From NCBI RefSeq assembly GCF_042677205.1, contig NZ_JBHTIU010000023.1, positions 1-64,000 of the forward strand: 64,000 nucleotides of DNA, given 5' to 3'. The notes beneath the pieces are model-generated. The model was not told where the DNA came from. It did not search any database and was given only the letters and a program-made list of their open reading frames with translations. The stretch is from Paenibacillus_L residui (GTDB lineage: Bacteria; Bacillota; Bacilli; Paenibacillales; NBRC-103111). The stretch's first letter is position 1, and the number at the start of each line of letters is the position of its first letter. Shown here in pieces: positions 1 to 7,158 of this stretch. Position numbers and translations under genes: made by a program.

Positions 1-62
1 CCTGTAGGGCTAAAAGCGGATACCGTCTAAAGACGGTGGAGTTGAACCTCGCTTTTGGAAGT
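1..62. mobile_element. end of an inserted element, possibly IS200/IS605-type
   Basis: murE homology stops at base 63 and the next 62 bases are unrelated. They fold into nested stems: an outer stem AAAAGCG (12-18) with CGCTTTT, and an inner perfect hairpin ACCGTC-TAAA-GACGGT. Nested hairpins without inverted-repeat ends are typical of the right end and guide-RNA part of IS200/IS605 or IS607 elements carrying tnpB, whose coding part would lie before base 1. No transposase is visible here, so the family is inferred. A group II intron end or an assembly join are alternatives. Confidence 0.45.
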
Positions 63-554
63 TAAATTGGCCTGCAGTACCGGTGGCTCCTGAGTATTGA
101 TGTCAGTCTCGAGCAGCGTATCCCCGATCTTCGTCCCTATATTTCCCATCAGGCCCGTCCGGAATCCGGCATGCTTCAGGATAGACTCGATCATATGACT
201 GACCGTCGTCTTACCGTTGGTTCCGGTGACGCCGATCAGCTTGAGATCATGGCTCGGATAACTGTAATAATGAGCACAAATGACAGCCATCGCATATCGC
301 GCATCCGGCACTTGCAGGGTCGGCACTCCTGCTCCGACCTCCCGCTCCGTGACCAATGCCGCAGCCCCTGCCCGTACAGCCTCCTCGGCAAAAAGATGCC
401 GGTCCTCCTGCAGTCCCGGAATGCCGGGGATGCATATGAACAAGTCTCCCGGCCGCACCTTGCGGGAGTCCATCTGAATTCCGGTAATCTCAACCTCCGG
501 ATTGCCCTCTGTTTTCACAATAGTCAGCAGCGGAATCAATTCCTTAAGCTTCAT
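27..554 (-). pseudogene. murE: MurE ligase, N-terminal 164 residues only, interrupted
   Basis: MurE adds meso-diaminopimelate (or lysine) to UDP-MurNAc-L-Ala-D-Glu in the cytoplasm. This frame starts at ATG 554, with GGGGAGGA upstream, and carries the N-terminal domain and the ATP loop GVTGTNGKTT (residues 108-117). Homology stops after VLQANL (base 63). The frame then runs 11 unrelated residues into an insertion and stops at 27. Full MurE is near 490 residues, so the central and C-terminal domains are missing here. It lies 16 bases after murC and is probably co-transcribed with it. MurE is essential, so a second copy elsewhere (for example in the division/wall cluster) must exist if this break is real. 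Confidence 0.8.
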
Positions 555-570
555 GCCCCGTCCTCCCCGC

Positions 571-1860
571 CTAACCTTCGAAGATCGTCTGGTACTTCTG
601 AATGTCACCGGCCCCCATAAATACCAATACCGAATCTTTATAGTCTAATAAATTGTTGACCGTGGATTCCGAAATAAGCCGGGCATTGGGAATCCGGTCG
701 CGCAGCTGCTCGATCGAGACAGTGCCGCCTTCCTCGCGCGCCGATCCGAAGATTTGACACAGGTATACATCGTCTGCGCCCCGCAAGGATTGAGCGAAGT
801 CGTCCATCAGCTTCTCCAGCCGGCTGAACGTATGAGGCTGAAATACGCTCACTATTCTTCTCAACGGATATTTGCTTCTTACCGCTTCCAGAGTCGCTCT
901 AATTTCGGACGGATGATGGGCATAATCATCAATCACGATATTGCTCTTCCATTCCTTCTCGGAAAATCTTCGCTTGACTCCGGAGAAGGAAGCCATATGG
1001 TGCTTTATTTGCTCCAAATCGAGATTCAGGACAAGCGCCGTTCCAATAACCGCCAGGGCGTTGAGCACATTATGGCGTCCATAGGCCGGTATAGTGAACT
1101 GGCCTATTCCGTCGCCGCGCCAGTACACTTCGAAAGAGGTGCCGTTACTCCCGGCTACGGGTGCCGAGGCTCTCAGCAGGTTATGATCTTCGAAACCGTA
1201 GTACAGCACCTCTTTATCTATTCTTAATGACCGGACATGCGGGTCATCCCCGCATACAACGAGCAGACGGCCAACCAGCGAAGCCATCTCCTCGAACGCG
1301 CTGTGGACATCCGACAGGTCGGCATAATAATCCGGGTGATCGAAATCGATGTTCGTAATGACCGCAATTTCGGGGCGGTACGCCAGAAAATGCCTCTTGT
1401 ATTCACAGCTTTCAAATACAAATAACCGGGCATCCTTCTCCCCCTTGCCGGTGCCGTCTCCAATCAGAGTGCAGACCGGCTCCACTCCTCCCAGCGCATG
1501 CGCCATCATTCCGGTTGTGGTGGTTTTCCCGTGCGAGCCGGTAACGGCTATACTGATATAATCCTTCATCCACTCTCCGAGAAAATGATGATAGCGCCGG
1601 ACCGGATATCCCAACCGCCGACAGCGGTCCAGGGCCGGATGCGAATCGGCGAAAGCGTTCGATGCGATCACCGTCATATCGTCGGACAGCGGTGCCTCGG
1701 CGAACGGAAAGATGGGAATCCCTCTCGCTTCCAAAGGAGCTTGGGTAAAAAGCGGAGCCTCAGTATCCTCCCCCTGAACCTTATGTCCCAAATCATGCAG
1801 AATCTGCGCCAATGCGCTCATTCCACACCCTTTAATTCCAATTAAATGATAGTTTCCCAT
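571..1860 (-). CDS. murC: UDP-N-acetylmuramate--L-alanine ligase
   Basis: Cytoplasmic Mur ligase that joins L-alanine to UDP-MurNAc, the first amino acid of the peptidoglycan stem peptide. The 430-residue protein starts with the Rossmann motif GIKGCGMSALA and has the ATP loop TGSHGKTTTTGMM near residue 110. A Mur-ligase central domain and the C-terminal domain with DDYAHHPSEI follow, all normal for MurC. The start is ATG 1860, preceded by GGAGG; a longer frame exists upstream but has no ribosome site. It is the first gene of a murC-murE pair whose second member is broken. This may be a second, paralogous murC, since the order is unlike the usual mra/mur cluster. Confidence 0.88.
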   Translation of the reverse strand: MGNYHLIGIKGCGMSALAQILHDLGHKVQGEDTEAPLFTQAPLEARGIPIFPFAEAPLSDDMTVIASNAFADSHPALDRCRRLGYPVRRYHHFLGEWMKDYISIAVTGSHGKTTTTGMMAHALGGVEPVCTLIGDGTGKGEKDARLFVFESCEYKRHFLAYRPEIAVITNIDFDHPDYYADLSDVHSAFEEMASLVGRLLVVCGDDPHVRSLRIDKEVLYYGFEDHNLLRASAPVAGSNGTSFEVYWRGDGIGQFTIPAYGRHNVLNALAVIGTALVLNLDLEQIKHHMASFSGVKRRFSEKEWKSNIVIDDYAHHPSEIRATLEAVRSKYPLRRIVSVFQPHTFSRLEKLMDDFAQSLRGADDVYLCQIFGSAREEGGTVSIEQLRDRIPNARLISESTVNNLLDYKDSVLVFMGAGDIQKYQTIFEG

Positions 1861-1989
1861 CCATAAAACCTCCAGCCTGCAGCTTAATATAAATGCAATA
1901 TGTAACCTGATTATGCCATCACAGCTAAATATATTATTTACATTATACTGCATTCATTACCCCCTTTGCTCCCGAGTCGCCCTAATACG

Positions 1990-2026
1990 CAAAAAAAGGC
2001 GTCATGAAAGTCATGAAACGCCTTTA
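1990..2026 (-). terminator. intrinsic terminator after cotJC
   Basis: On the minus strand an 8-bp stem (AAAGGCGT at 1995-2002 with ACGCCTTT at 2018-2025) is followed by a run of T. It lies 11 bases after the cotJC stop and would end the cotJ operon. Confidence 0.75.
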
Positions 2027-2036
2027 ATATTTTATT

Positions 2037-2420
2037 TTAAAATATCTTCTTGGTCTCTCTCTCCGCTTTCAAAATCTCAACGGCTTCACGGAAGCGCATA
2101 GAATGCACTACTTCCCTTTCCCTTAAAAATTTCAAGCCGTCCTGCAAATCGACATCATCCGTCATATCAATAAGCCATTGATAGGTTGCTCTCGCCTTCT
2201 CTTCGGCGGCAATATCTTCATACAAATCCGCAATCGGATCCCCCTTGGCTTGAATATAAGTTGCGGTCCATGGCACCCCTGCCGCATTATGATAAAACAG
2301 GGCTCTGTCATGGTCGGCATAATGATCCCCAAGCCCCGCCTCCTTCAGCTGCTCGACCGTTGCATCCTTGGTCAGCTTGTAGACCATCGTTGCAATCATT
2401 TCGAGGTGAGCAAATTCTTC
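2037..2420 (-). CDS. cotJC: CotJC spore-coat manganese-catalase-like protein, 3' part (split by prophage)
   Basis: This is the C-terminal two thirds of CotJC. It begins at the attL core and reads in frame EEFAHLEMIATMVYKL, ending ETKKIF like known CotJC proteins. CotJC is a di-manganese-catalase-family protein of the spore coat made in the mother cell. There is no start codon or ribosome site at the left edge; the Met at 2399 is internal, so this part cannot be expressed as it stands. The 5' part lies 52.6 kb away at 54971-55170. Joined at the shared 14-bp core they give 570 bases, which is 189 codons plus stop, the length I recall for Bacillus subtilis CotJC. Confidence 0.92.
   Translation of the reverse strand, partial: EEFAHLEMIATMVYKLTKDATVEQLKEAGLGDHYADHDRALFYHNAAGVPWTATYIQAKGDPIADLYEDIAAEEKARATYQWLIDMTDDVDLQDGLKFLREREVVHSMRFREAVEILKAERETKKIF
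2407..2420. other. attL core
   Basis: TGAGCAAATTCTTC is identical to 54971-54984. Host cotJC sequence lies to its left and phage sequence to its right. The core encodes EEFA plus the first two bases of a His codon on the minus strand. The phage-side arm contains GTTATCAATGA (2432-2442), which is nearly the inverse of TCATTGATAAC (54955-54965) at the other end. Brought together, these form a symmetric attP. Confidence 0.88.
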
Positions 2421-2461
2421 AGAACATATATGTTATCAATGATAAAATTCCCAAACGTTTG

Positions 2462-2523
2462 GGACTATGAATGACAAATGGATGACTAGCTAAAGTTAGT
2501 CATCCATTTGTCATTCATAGTCC
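2462..2523. terminator. perfect 27-bp hairpin beside attL
   Basis: 2462-2488 and 2497-2523 are perfect inverted repeats separated by eight bases. The hairpin lies between attL and the first phage gene and overlaps its last codons. No long T run follows on either strand, so it is not a textbook terminator. It may still act in both directions to insulate the phage from the cotJ transcription unit, or it may be a structural or protein-binding site. Confidence 0.5.
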
Positions 2524-2897
2524 AGCTTGGCCGACCCATGTATTTCTGATATATACTTCCCAATCCTGATACTTATCTCCGATTTTACAACCTCCCTCGT
2601 TATGGAAAAACGGTCCTCATACCCACGACATACAAATCGGTGACGGAGGATAAATTCATCACGCTCATCTTCCCATACTTTGATTCCACTTGTCCGGAGT
2701 TTGCGTTTTACAGTCGCGAGGTCAGAGTGGATCCTGTCTTGTAGTGCTGAGTTAACTACGAGATACACCGATTTGAGAGAGATTGGAGAAAATTCAATCT
2801 CCTCTCTACTCCGTTCCACTATAGTTAGCATTGCCAGCAACACTATATAGTCACGGACCAATTCCAATTCTTCGAGTGTGATTCGATGTTTGGTCAT
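2511..2897 (-). CDS. unknown protein in a LexA-box operon
   Basis: 128 residues, start ATG 2897, overlapping the stop of the upstream gene by four bases (ATGA type), so the two are translationally coupled. I do not recognise the family. It is charged, probably mostly helical in its first 75 residues, with no membrane segment or metal motif. It is the last gene before attL and is transcribed toward it. Its position next to the attachment site and behind a LexA box makes it a candidate for an excision or SOS-response role, but nothing in the sequence proves a function. Confidence 0.7.
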   Translation of the reverse strand: MTKHRITLEELELVRDYIVLLAMLTIVERSREEIEFSPISLKSVYLVVNSALQDRIHSDLATVKRKLRTSGIKVWEDERDEFILRHRFVCRGYEDRFSITREVVKSEISIRIGKYISEIHGSAKLDYE

Positions 2898-3088
2898 GCG
2901 ATCTTGACCGGCTGGACAGCCAGTATGTTTTCTACACGAAACACTCGTGGCCCCCGCTGCTCCAGACAGTAGGCCCGGACGATCTGACCGTCAACGGACT
3001 TAACCTTTACTTTTCGCTTAGAAAAACGGTTGTGACGATCAAGATAAATCATTTCAATCGTTCGCCCTACATACTTCCCGACATCCAC
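2894..3088 (-). CDS. small WYL-like beta-barrel protein, LexA-box controlled
   Basis: 64 residues with a GTG start at 3088 preceded by GGAGGCG. The pattern IEMIYLDRHNRFSKRKVKVK, then RAYCLEQRGPRVFRVENI, resembles a single WYL/SH3-like barrel (I-x-x-x-Y-x-D-R, then RAYC, then R-x-F-R-x-x-x-I). WYL domains bind ligands or single-stranded DNA in bacterial regulators, but here there is no helix-turn-helix. It is first in a two-gene operon directly behind a LexA box. It could be a recombination directionality factor or an SOS effector; both are speculative. Confidence 0.6.
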   Translation of the reverse strand: MDVGKYVGRTIEMIYLDRHNRFSKRKVKVKSVDGQIVRAYCLEQRGPRVFRVENILAVQPVKIA

Positions 3089-3107
3089 AATCGTTCGCCT
3101 CCAAATA

Positions 3108-3144
3108 AGAACGCTTGTTTGTATTATATGCGAACGAATGTTCT
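3108..3144 (-). promoter_or_regulatory. LexA (SOS) operator, with a second weaker half-match
   Basis: CGAACGAATGTTCT at 3131-3144 fits the Gram-positive LexA consensus GAAC-N4-GTTC exactly. AGAACGCTTGTTTG at 3108-3121 fits with one mismatch. Both lie just upstream of the minus-strand gene starting at 3088. DNA damage should therefore derepress this operon. Confidence 0.75.
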
Positions 3145-3176
3145 TGATGCAACAGGTAAAAAAGAGCTGATTGTGG

Positions 3177-3182
3177 TATAAT
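3177..3182 (+). promoter_or_regulatory. -10 box upstream of the ComEC-like lipoprotein gene
   Basis: TATAAT at 3177-3182 lies 24 bases upstream of the TTG start at 3207. No good -35 element is seen at the right distance. The apparent longer reading frame from 3171 includes this box, which argues that 3207 is the true start. Confidence 0.5.
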
Positions 3183-3206
3183 CTTCCTCAATGGGGGGGT
3201 AAAGAT

Positions 3207-4571
3207 TTGAAACACTTACATAAGATTTTATTCATTTTGCTTGCATCTGTTTTAATACTAAGTGGCTGTATCACGGAGCAGACTCAGCCAATACCACAGC
3301 CAAATTCAGTAGTTAAAGATGGCACCAATACTATTAGTGGCAAGGAACCAAGCCCGCCACCAGCTACAGCAAAAGACAGAGAACAAGTCCAACCAACAGA
3401 CTCGGATAATCAGAACTCACAGGTTGATGGCGAACTAAAAGTTCATTTTATCGATGTTGGCCAGGGTGCAGCACAACTTATCATCGGACCAACCGGAAAA
3501 ACGATGCTCATTGATGCCGGGAACAATGATAAAGAAAAACTAATGGTCGAGTACCTGCAAAAGGAAAAGATTAAGCGTATCGATATTATCATTGGTACTC
3601 ATCCAGATGCGGATCATATTGGTGGCTTGGATGCAGTCATAGACAATTTTGACATCGGAAAAATCTACATGCCGAGAATCCAGGCCAACACTAAAACCTT
3701 CGAGGATGTGCTTTTGGCGGCACAGCGTAAGGGGCTAAAGATATCGACTGCAAAATCCGGGATCGTACTGGAGTGGGAAAACGCTGTCCAGGCTAATATG
3801 ATCTCACCGATCGGTGAGTACAACGATACCAACGAAATGAGCGCTGTAGTACATATTACATTCGGGGAAACATCATTTCTTCTCACCGGTGACGCCGAAA
3901 GTAAAAGCGAAGCAGACATGGTTGCTTCCGGAATTAATCTAAAAGCTGATGTTCTTCTGGTTAGTCATCATGGATCTAAAACATCCACTAGTCAGGAGTT
4001 TTTAGATCTTGTTGATCCTACATATGCGGTCATCCAGTCGGGCCAAGATAACAAGTATGGGCATCCAGCCAGCGAAGTATTAGATAGATTGACTAATAAA
4101 GGGATCGAGATATATCGGAATGATCTGCAAGGTAACATCATCTTTACCTCAAATGGAAAAGAGATAAAGGTAGATAATGATGACTGGACACCAAATGAAA
4201 CGATGCAATCTAAAGTCGATCAGCCGGCTCCAAATGAACAGGAATCAGTAGAGACACAAAATGAAAGCAAAGGTGAGATTACAGCAACCGCAAGCATTAG
4301 CAATGATTCGCCAAAACAAAACTCTACGGTCACTGTAACAGTCACTGTCAAGGATCAAGATGGAAAACCCGTGAAAGGCGCTCAGGTAGATTTGTCACTC
4401 AAATATAAATCGACAACAACAAACTATGATGGGGTGACAAATGAATCCGGTGTAGCCTCAATATCATTTAAGATCGGACGTGCCGCAAAAGATTATAAGG
4501 TAAATGGAAATATCACTGTTACCCATAGCGGCAAAACCGCAACGACTAAAACAAGCTTTATACCACAATAA
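3207..4571 (+). CDS. lipoprotein with ComEC/Rec2-like metallo-beta-lactamase domain and Ig-like tail
   Basis: The protein is 454 residues from a TTG start at 3207, with a G-rich ribosome site. A lipoprotein signal with lipobox LSGC is followed by a Ser/Pro/Gln-rich spacer. A metallo-beta-lactamase domain comes next (HFIDVGQGAAQLI, then THPDADHIGG, LLTGDA and VSHHGSKTS), as in the C-terminal domain of the DNA-uptake protein ComEC. The last 100 residues look like a bacterial Ig-like fold. ComEC domains of this type are thought to be nucleases or phosphodiesterases, so this is probably a surface-anchored hydrolase. It is followed by a DUF3006 gene, its usual partner. As a prophage accessory gene it might attack DNA outside the membrane. 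Confidence 0.85.
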   Translation: MKHLHKILFILLASVLILSGCITEQTQPIPQPNSVVKDGTNTISGKEPSPPPATAKDREQVQPTDSDNQNSQVDGELKVHFIDVGQGAAQLIIGPTGKTMLIDAGNNDKEKLMVEYLQKEKIKRIDIIIGTHPDADHIGGLDAVIDNFDIGKIYMPRIQANTKTFEDVLLAAQRKGLKISTAKSGIVLEWENAVQANMISPIGEYNDTNEMSAVVHITFGETSFLLTGDAESKSEADMVASGINLKADVLLVSHHGSKTSTSQEFLDLVDPTYAVIQSGQDNKYGHPASEVLDRLTNKGIEIYRNDLQGNIIFTSNGKEIKVDNDDWTPNETMQSKVDQPAPNEQESVETQNESKGEITATASISNDSPKQNSTVTVTVTVKDQDGKPVKGAQVDLSLKYKSTTTNYDGVTNESGVASISFKIGRAAKDYKVNGNITVTHSGKTATTKTSFIPQ

Positions 4572-4585
4572 GGGATGTGATTTAC

Positions 4586-4798
4586 ATGAAGGGAATCGTT
4601 GATCGTTTTGAGGGAAATTATGTAGTAATTGAAGTTGATGGCCAGACTAAGGATGTTCCAAGAAACGAAGTTGATCCCGATGTAAAAGATGGAGATGTTG
4701 TTATCCTAGTTGATGGTTTATGGAGAAAAGACCCCCAGGGGACAAAGGAAAGGATGGAACAAATAAAAAAACTCATGGAAGATGTTTGGGAAGACTAG
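4586..4798 (+). CDS. DUF3006 family small protein
   Basis: 70 residues, MKGIVDRFEGNYVVIEVDG, then DVPRNEV, then DGDVVILVDGLW. This is the typical DUF3006 pattern, a small beta-rich protein of unknown function usually encoded next to a ComEC-like metallo-beta-lactamase protein, as here (14 bases downstream). ATG 4586 is preferred over GTG 4577 because the AGGGATG motif sits at the right distance. A strong terminator follows, so the two genes form one unit. Confidence 0.75.
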   Translation: MKGIVDRFEGNYVVIEVDGQTKDVPRNEVDPDVKDGDVVILVDGLWRKDPQGTKERMEQIKKLMEDVWED

Positions 4799-4807
4799 AT
4801 AAAATAA

Positions 4808-4843
4808 CCCCCGCCCAGCCACACGGCCAAGCGGGGGATTTTA
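4808..4843 (+). terminator. intrinsic terminator after DUF3006 gene
   Basis: CCCCCGC (4808-4814) pairs with GCGGGGG (4831-4837) and is followed by ATTTT. It ends the lipoprotein-DUF3006 unit. Confidence 0.75.
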
Positions 4844-4935
4844 CTATGTTTTTTAGTTCTTCTATACTATTCTTGAAAGTTATGTTAATTTGGGGTACCC
4901 TGTCTATAGTCTTAGATAATTGGAGGTATTTGGAT

Positions 4936-5589
4936 GTGGGGTCAAAATATTGGATATTTCAAGACGAGTCTGGAGAACCCGGTAAAGACCCATACTTTAT
5001 AGTTGGGATTCTAGGAATGACTCAAAATGTGAAGAAAAGGCTACTTGATTCTATAGCTTCTGTAAGAGCACAAAGAGGTTTTTTTAATGAATTCCATTTT
5101 CAAAAATTTTCAGAATTAAGATCACAAGTATATAAAGATGCATTGGAAGAAGCATTTAAATGTTACTTTTCTTATAGGGCGATAGTAGTATCCAGAGAAG
5201 ATGTTGATTTGAGTCTATTTGATTATAAGAGGCACTTAGCCTATAACAAATTTTCTGAACTATTAATATACAATCACATTAAAAATAGATCAGAACATAT
5301 TCATATACGACCTGATAATAAAAACAGGATGAAAGAAGACAATTTTTATGATTATTTAGTTCGTAACCTAAACTATAAATCTTTTTATGAAAGACACGGC
5401 TACGTTGTTAAATCCTGTAAATCATCTGATTCAAAAAAATGCGATGCCACACAAATATGTGATTTATTAACAGGAGTTGTTAAGAACAAGTATTCCCCTG
5501 CTGGGGAGAGAAAAAACAAGTTTAGCAATTATTTTCTCAATAAATACGACTCTAGGATCAATATTTGGCACTGGAAGCCACGAAAATAA
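4936..5589 (+). CDS. DUF3800 domain protein
   Basis: 217 residues from GTG 4936, nine bases after GGAGG. The N-terminus YWIFQDESGEPGKDPYFIVG is the DUF3800 hallmark (an acidic D-E-S-G near the start), and D-N-K/N residues follow near the middle. DUF3800 proteins are predicted to have an RNase H-like fold, with no settled role; some occur near mobile elements and defence genes. The gene is clearly richer in A+T than its neighbours, which suggests separate acquisition. It follows the lipoprotein/DUF3006 pair but lies beyond a terminator, so it is probably transcribed on its own. Confidence 0.7.
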   Translation: MGSKYWIFQDESGEPGKDPYFIVGILGMTQNVKKRLLDSIASVRAQRGFFNEFHFQKFSELRSQVYKDALEEAFKCYFSYRAIVVSREDVDLSLFDYKRHLAYNKFSELLIYNHIKNRSEHIHIRPDNKNRMKEDNFYDYLVRNLNYKSFYERHGYVVKSCKSSDSKKCDATQICDLLTGVVKNKYSPAGERKNKFSNYFLNKYDSRINIWHWKPRK

Positions 5590-5591
5590 CT

Positions 5592-5740
5592 TTGACAATT
5601 GGAAAAACCAAGTATAAAATGTACATAGAAACTAATAATAGCTAACAGCCACGTGGTTCACAAGGCGATGGCCACTATATCTACAACGTTGTCCGTTTAG
5701 GATAATTATCAGGATATAGTGTCCACGCCTTTTTTATTTT
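5592..5740 (+). ncRNA. candidate small RNA with its own promoter and terminator
   Basis: TTGACA (5592-5597), 17 bases, then TAAAAT form a near-consensus promoter. About 100 bases on, a long stem (5662-5681 with 5713-5731, one mismatch) is followed by TTTTTTATTT. No reading frame longer than 15 codons with a ribosome site lies between. The unit sits between the DUF3800 gene and the convergent endolysin gene. It may be a regulatory RNA, or simply a strong convergent terminator with a fortuitous promoter. Confidence 0.5.
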
Positions 5741-5753
5741 GTTTCGAATTTAC

Positions 5754-6491
5754 CTATACTTCTACGCCCGCTTGCCTCGCAAAAATCACCGTATTCAACC
5801 AAGCCAACTCTGATGCAGTCAGCTTGCCGGTATAAGCCTTTTCGGCCCATGAATAATCCCCAATCACGCCTTTCCTATAAAGTCCATCCAAAGTATCTCC
5901 GAGCATTTTCCATTGCCATGTTTCCAGTTTCAAAGTATCGTCCTCCTTCTTCTCTACTTCCAGCAGCTCTTTGTATAGTCGATTCCACGGAAATTTCGAA
6001 CCCGGACAGGACGGCTTTCCTCTCGGATTAACTTGAAAATGACCGATAACATGATAACGGTCCAGTTCGAAGACTCGGCCCCATATTTCTTGAACCTGCT
6101 GCTGGATATACCGGTGCAGCCAAACCGAAGCCTGGAACTGAGCCTCGGTTAAATCACCATCCGTGCCCTCGTGTTCGATGGAAACGGAATAAAGGTTCGG
6201 GTTGATTCCCGGATTGTCCTGGATCACGGGTGTCTTCGACTTGGCAATATCCTCTGCCCCGATTCCGTTCGCCCAAGCCATCCTACGAATATCTACATAT
6301 TGGTGGATGCGGCCATCCTTGGCCACTCCGAAATGTGCGGATGAGGTTTTATTTCCTGGACTCGTAAACCAGGAATCCATGCTGGCCATAGTGCCCGCTG
6401 AGATATGATTCACAATGACAAAGGGGACATGCGTCCCCCGGCTGCTGCTGTTGGTATGGTTGTTCCCTTTCCATACGATCTCCCTATTCAT
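5754..6491 (-). CDS. endolysin, N-acetylmuramoyl-L-alanine amidase
   Basis: 245 residues. An Amidase_2 (T7 lysozyme-like) zinc domain fills residues 1-165, with the first ligand His in IVNHISAG (H29), the segment YSVSIEHEG, a second His in HVIGHFQVNP, and Cys in KPSCPGSKFPW. It cuts the amide bond between MurNAc and L-Ala to release phage. The last 75 residues are a separate segment (repeats of W and DGLYRKGVI) that could bind the cell wall. The start overlaps the stop of the holin gene by four bases, so holin and endolysin form one lysis cassette at the end of the late operon. Confidence 0.9.
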   Translation of the reverse strand: MNREIVWKGNNHTNSSSRGTHVPFVIVNHISAGTMASMDSWFTSPGNKTSSAHFGVAKDGRIHQYVDIRRMAWANGIGAEDIAKSKTPVIQDNPGINPNLYSVSIEHEGTDGDLTEAQFQASVWLHRYIQQQVQEIWGRVFELDRYHVIGHFQVNPRGKPSCPGSKFPWNRLYKELLEVEKKEDDTLKLETWQWKMLGDTLDGLYRKGVIGDYSWAEKAYTGKLTASELAWLNTVIFARQAGVEV

Positions 6492-6958
6492 TCGCCTGCA
6501 CCATCCAAATATTTATCCTTTTCTTGCCTTCGCTTAATTGCCCTGGATATCTTATGTTCAATTTCGTCCGCCACCATTTCTAAAGCCCACTCAGGCACCC
6601 ATTTATCCCATCCAGCGCGAGCTACATTTGCAGTCATGCTTTTCCAGATGTGCAGACCGAATACTGCTATCAAAAAACCAAATGCAATTCCTGGCATACC
6701 GAAGATGCTGTCGATCAGATGGCCAACTGCAGGCATAAAAAGCATGAACACTGTCCTAAAACCCCCGGCAATCCCATATTCAGATGCATAAGATCCGTCC
6801 ATTTTCGATGCTCGATACCCGGCAATCCAGTCCATCGTGATTAGCAGTAAAAACAGAAACATGGCTAAGTATCTAACTGTTCCTTCACCATACATAAAAT
6901 GAAAAGCTGGAAAAAAGAATGCACCGGCGGCACCGGCGGCAAAGTTTGATGTTTTCAT
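6488..6958 (-). CDS. phage holin (holin family 4 type)
   Basis: 156 residues, start ATG 6958 with GGAGGTAGG. Several hydrophobic segments are visible (around residues 5-22, 28-45 and 70-100), and the motif MDWIAGYRAS matches the Bacteriophage_holin_4 pattern (L-x-x-x-D-W-x-x-G). A charged C-terminal tail follows. Holins form membrane lesions that let the endolysin reach the wall. It is coupled to the amidase gene by a 4-base overlap. Confidence 0.85.
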   Translation of the reverse strand: MKTSNFAAGAAGAFFFPAFHFMYGEGTVRYLAMFLFLLLITMDWIAGYRASKMDGSYASEYGIAGGFRTVFMLFMPAVGHLIDSIFGMPGIAFGFLIAVFGLHIWKSMTANVARAGWDKWVPEWALEMVADEIEHKISRAIKRRQEKDKYLDGAGE

Positions 6959-6972
6959 GTTCCTACCTCCAA

Positions 6973-7008
6973 AAATAAAATAGCCCCCGGATCCCGAGGG
7001 CATAAAAA
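6973..7008 (-). terminator. terminator between tail-fibre operon and lysis cassette
   Basis: On the minus strand GCCCTCGG-GATC-CGGGGGC is followed by TATTTTATTTTT. It lies between the small 46-residue gene and the holin gene. It may be a partial terminator, lowering holin expression relative to structural genes. Confidence 0.65.
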
Positions 7009-7017
7009 AATAGCGCT

Positions 7018-7158
7018 CTACGCGCTTTTGATCGGGTGGCCGTTTGTATCCAGCCCCATAGTTTCGAGAGCCGTCTGAACCTTAGTTTTCAGCGTTCTCG
7101 GAACCTCTGCAAAGGTCATCAGCCCGTCCAGAATCAATGTAACGCATACTGCTACCAT
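7018..7158 (-). CDS. small XkdX/CD1375-like phage protein
   Basis: 46 residues, MVAVCVTLILDGLMTFAEVP, ending HPIKSA. The pattern (hydrophobic start, then E-V-P followed by a basic amphipathic helix) resembles the short XkdX or CD1375-type proteins found after tail-fibre genes in PBSX-like phages. Start ATG 7158 has AAGGAGGTGA upstream and overlaps the stop of the preceding gene (TGATG). Function is unknown. Confidence 0.7.
   Translation of the reverse strand: MVAVCVTLILDGLMTFAEVPRTLKTKVQTALETMGLDTNGHPIKSA

Noticed and set aside
3171..3206. longer start for the ComEC-like lipoprotein at TTG 3171
   Set aside because: The extra part contains the -10 box and no ribosome site; the lipoprotein signal starts correctly at TTG 3207.
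4720..4935. N-terminal extension of the DUF3800 gene from 4720
   Set aside because: It overlaps the DUF3006 gene in another frame and runs through a terminator; GTG 4936 has the ribosome site.
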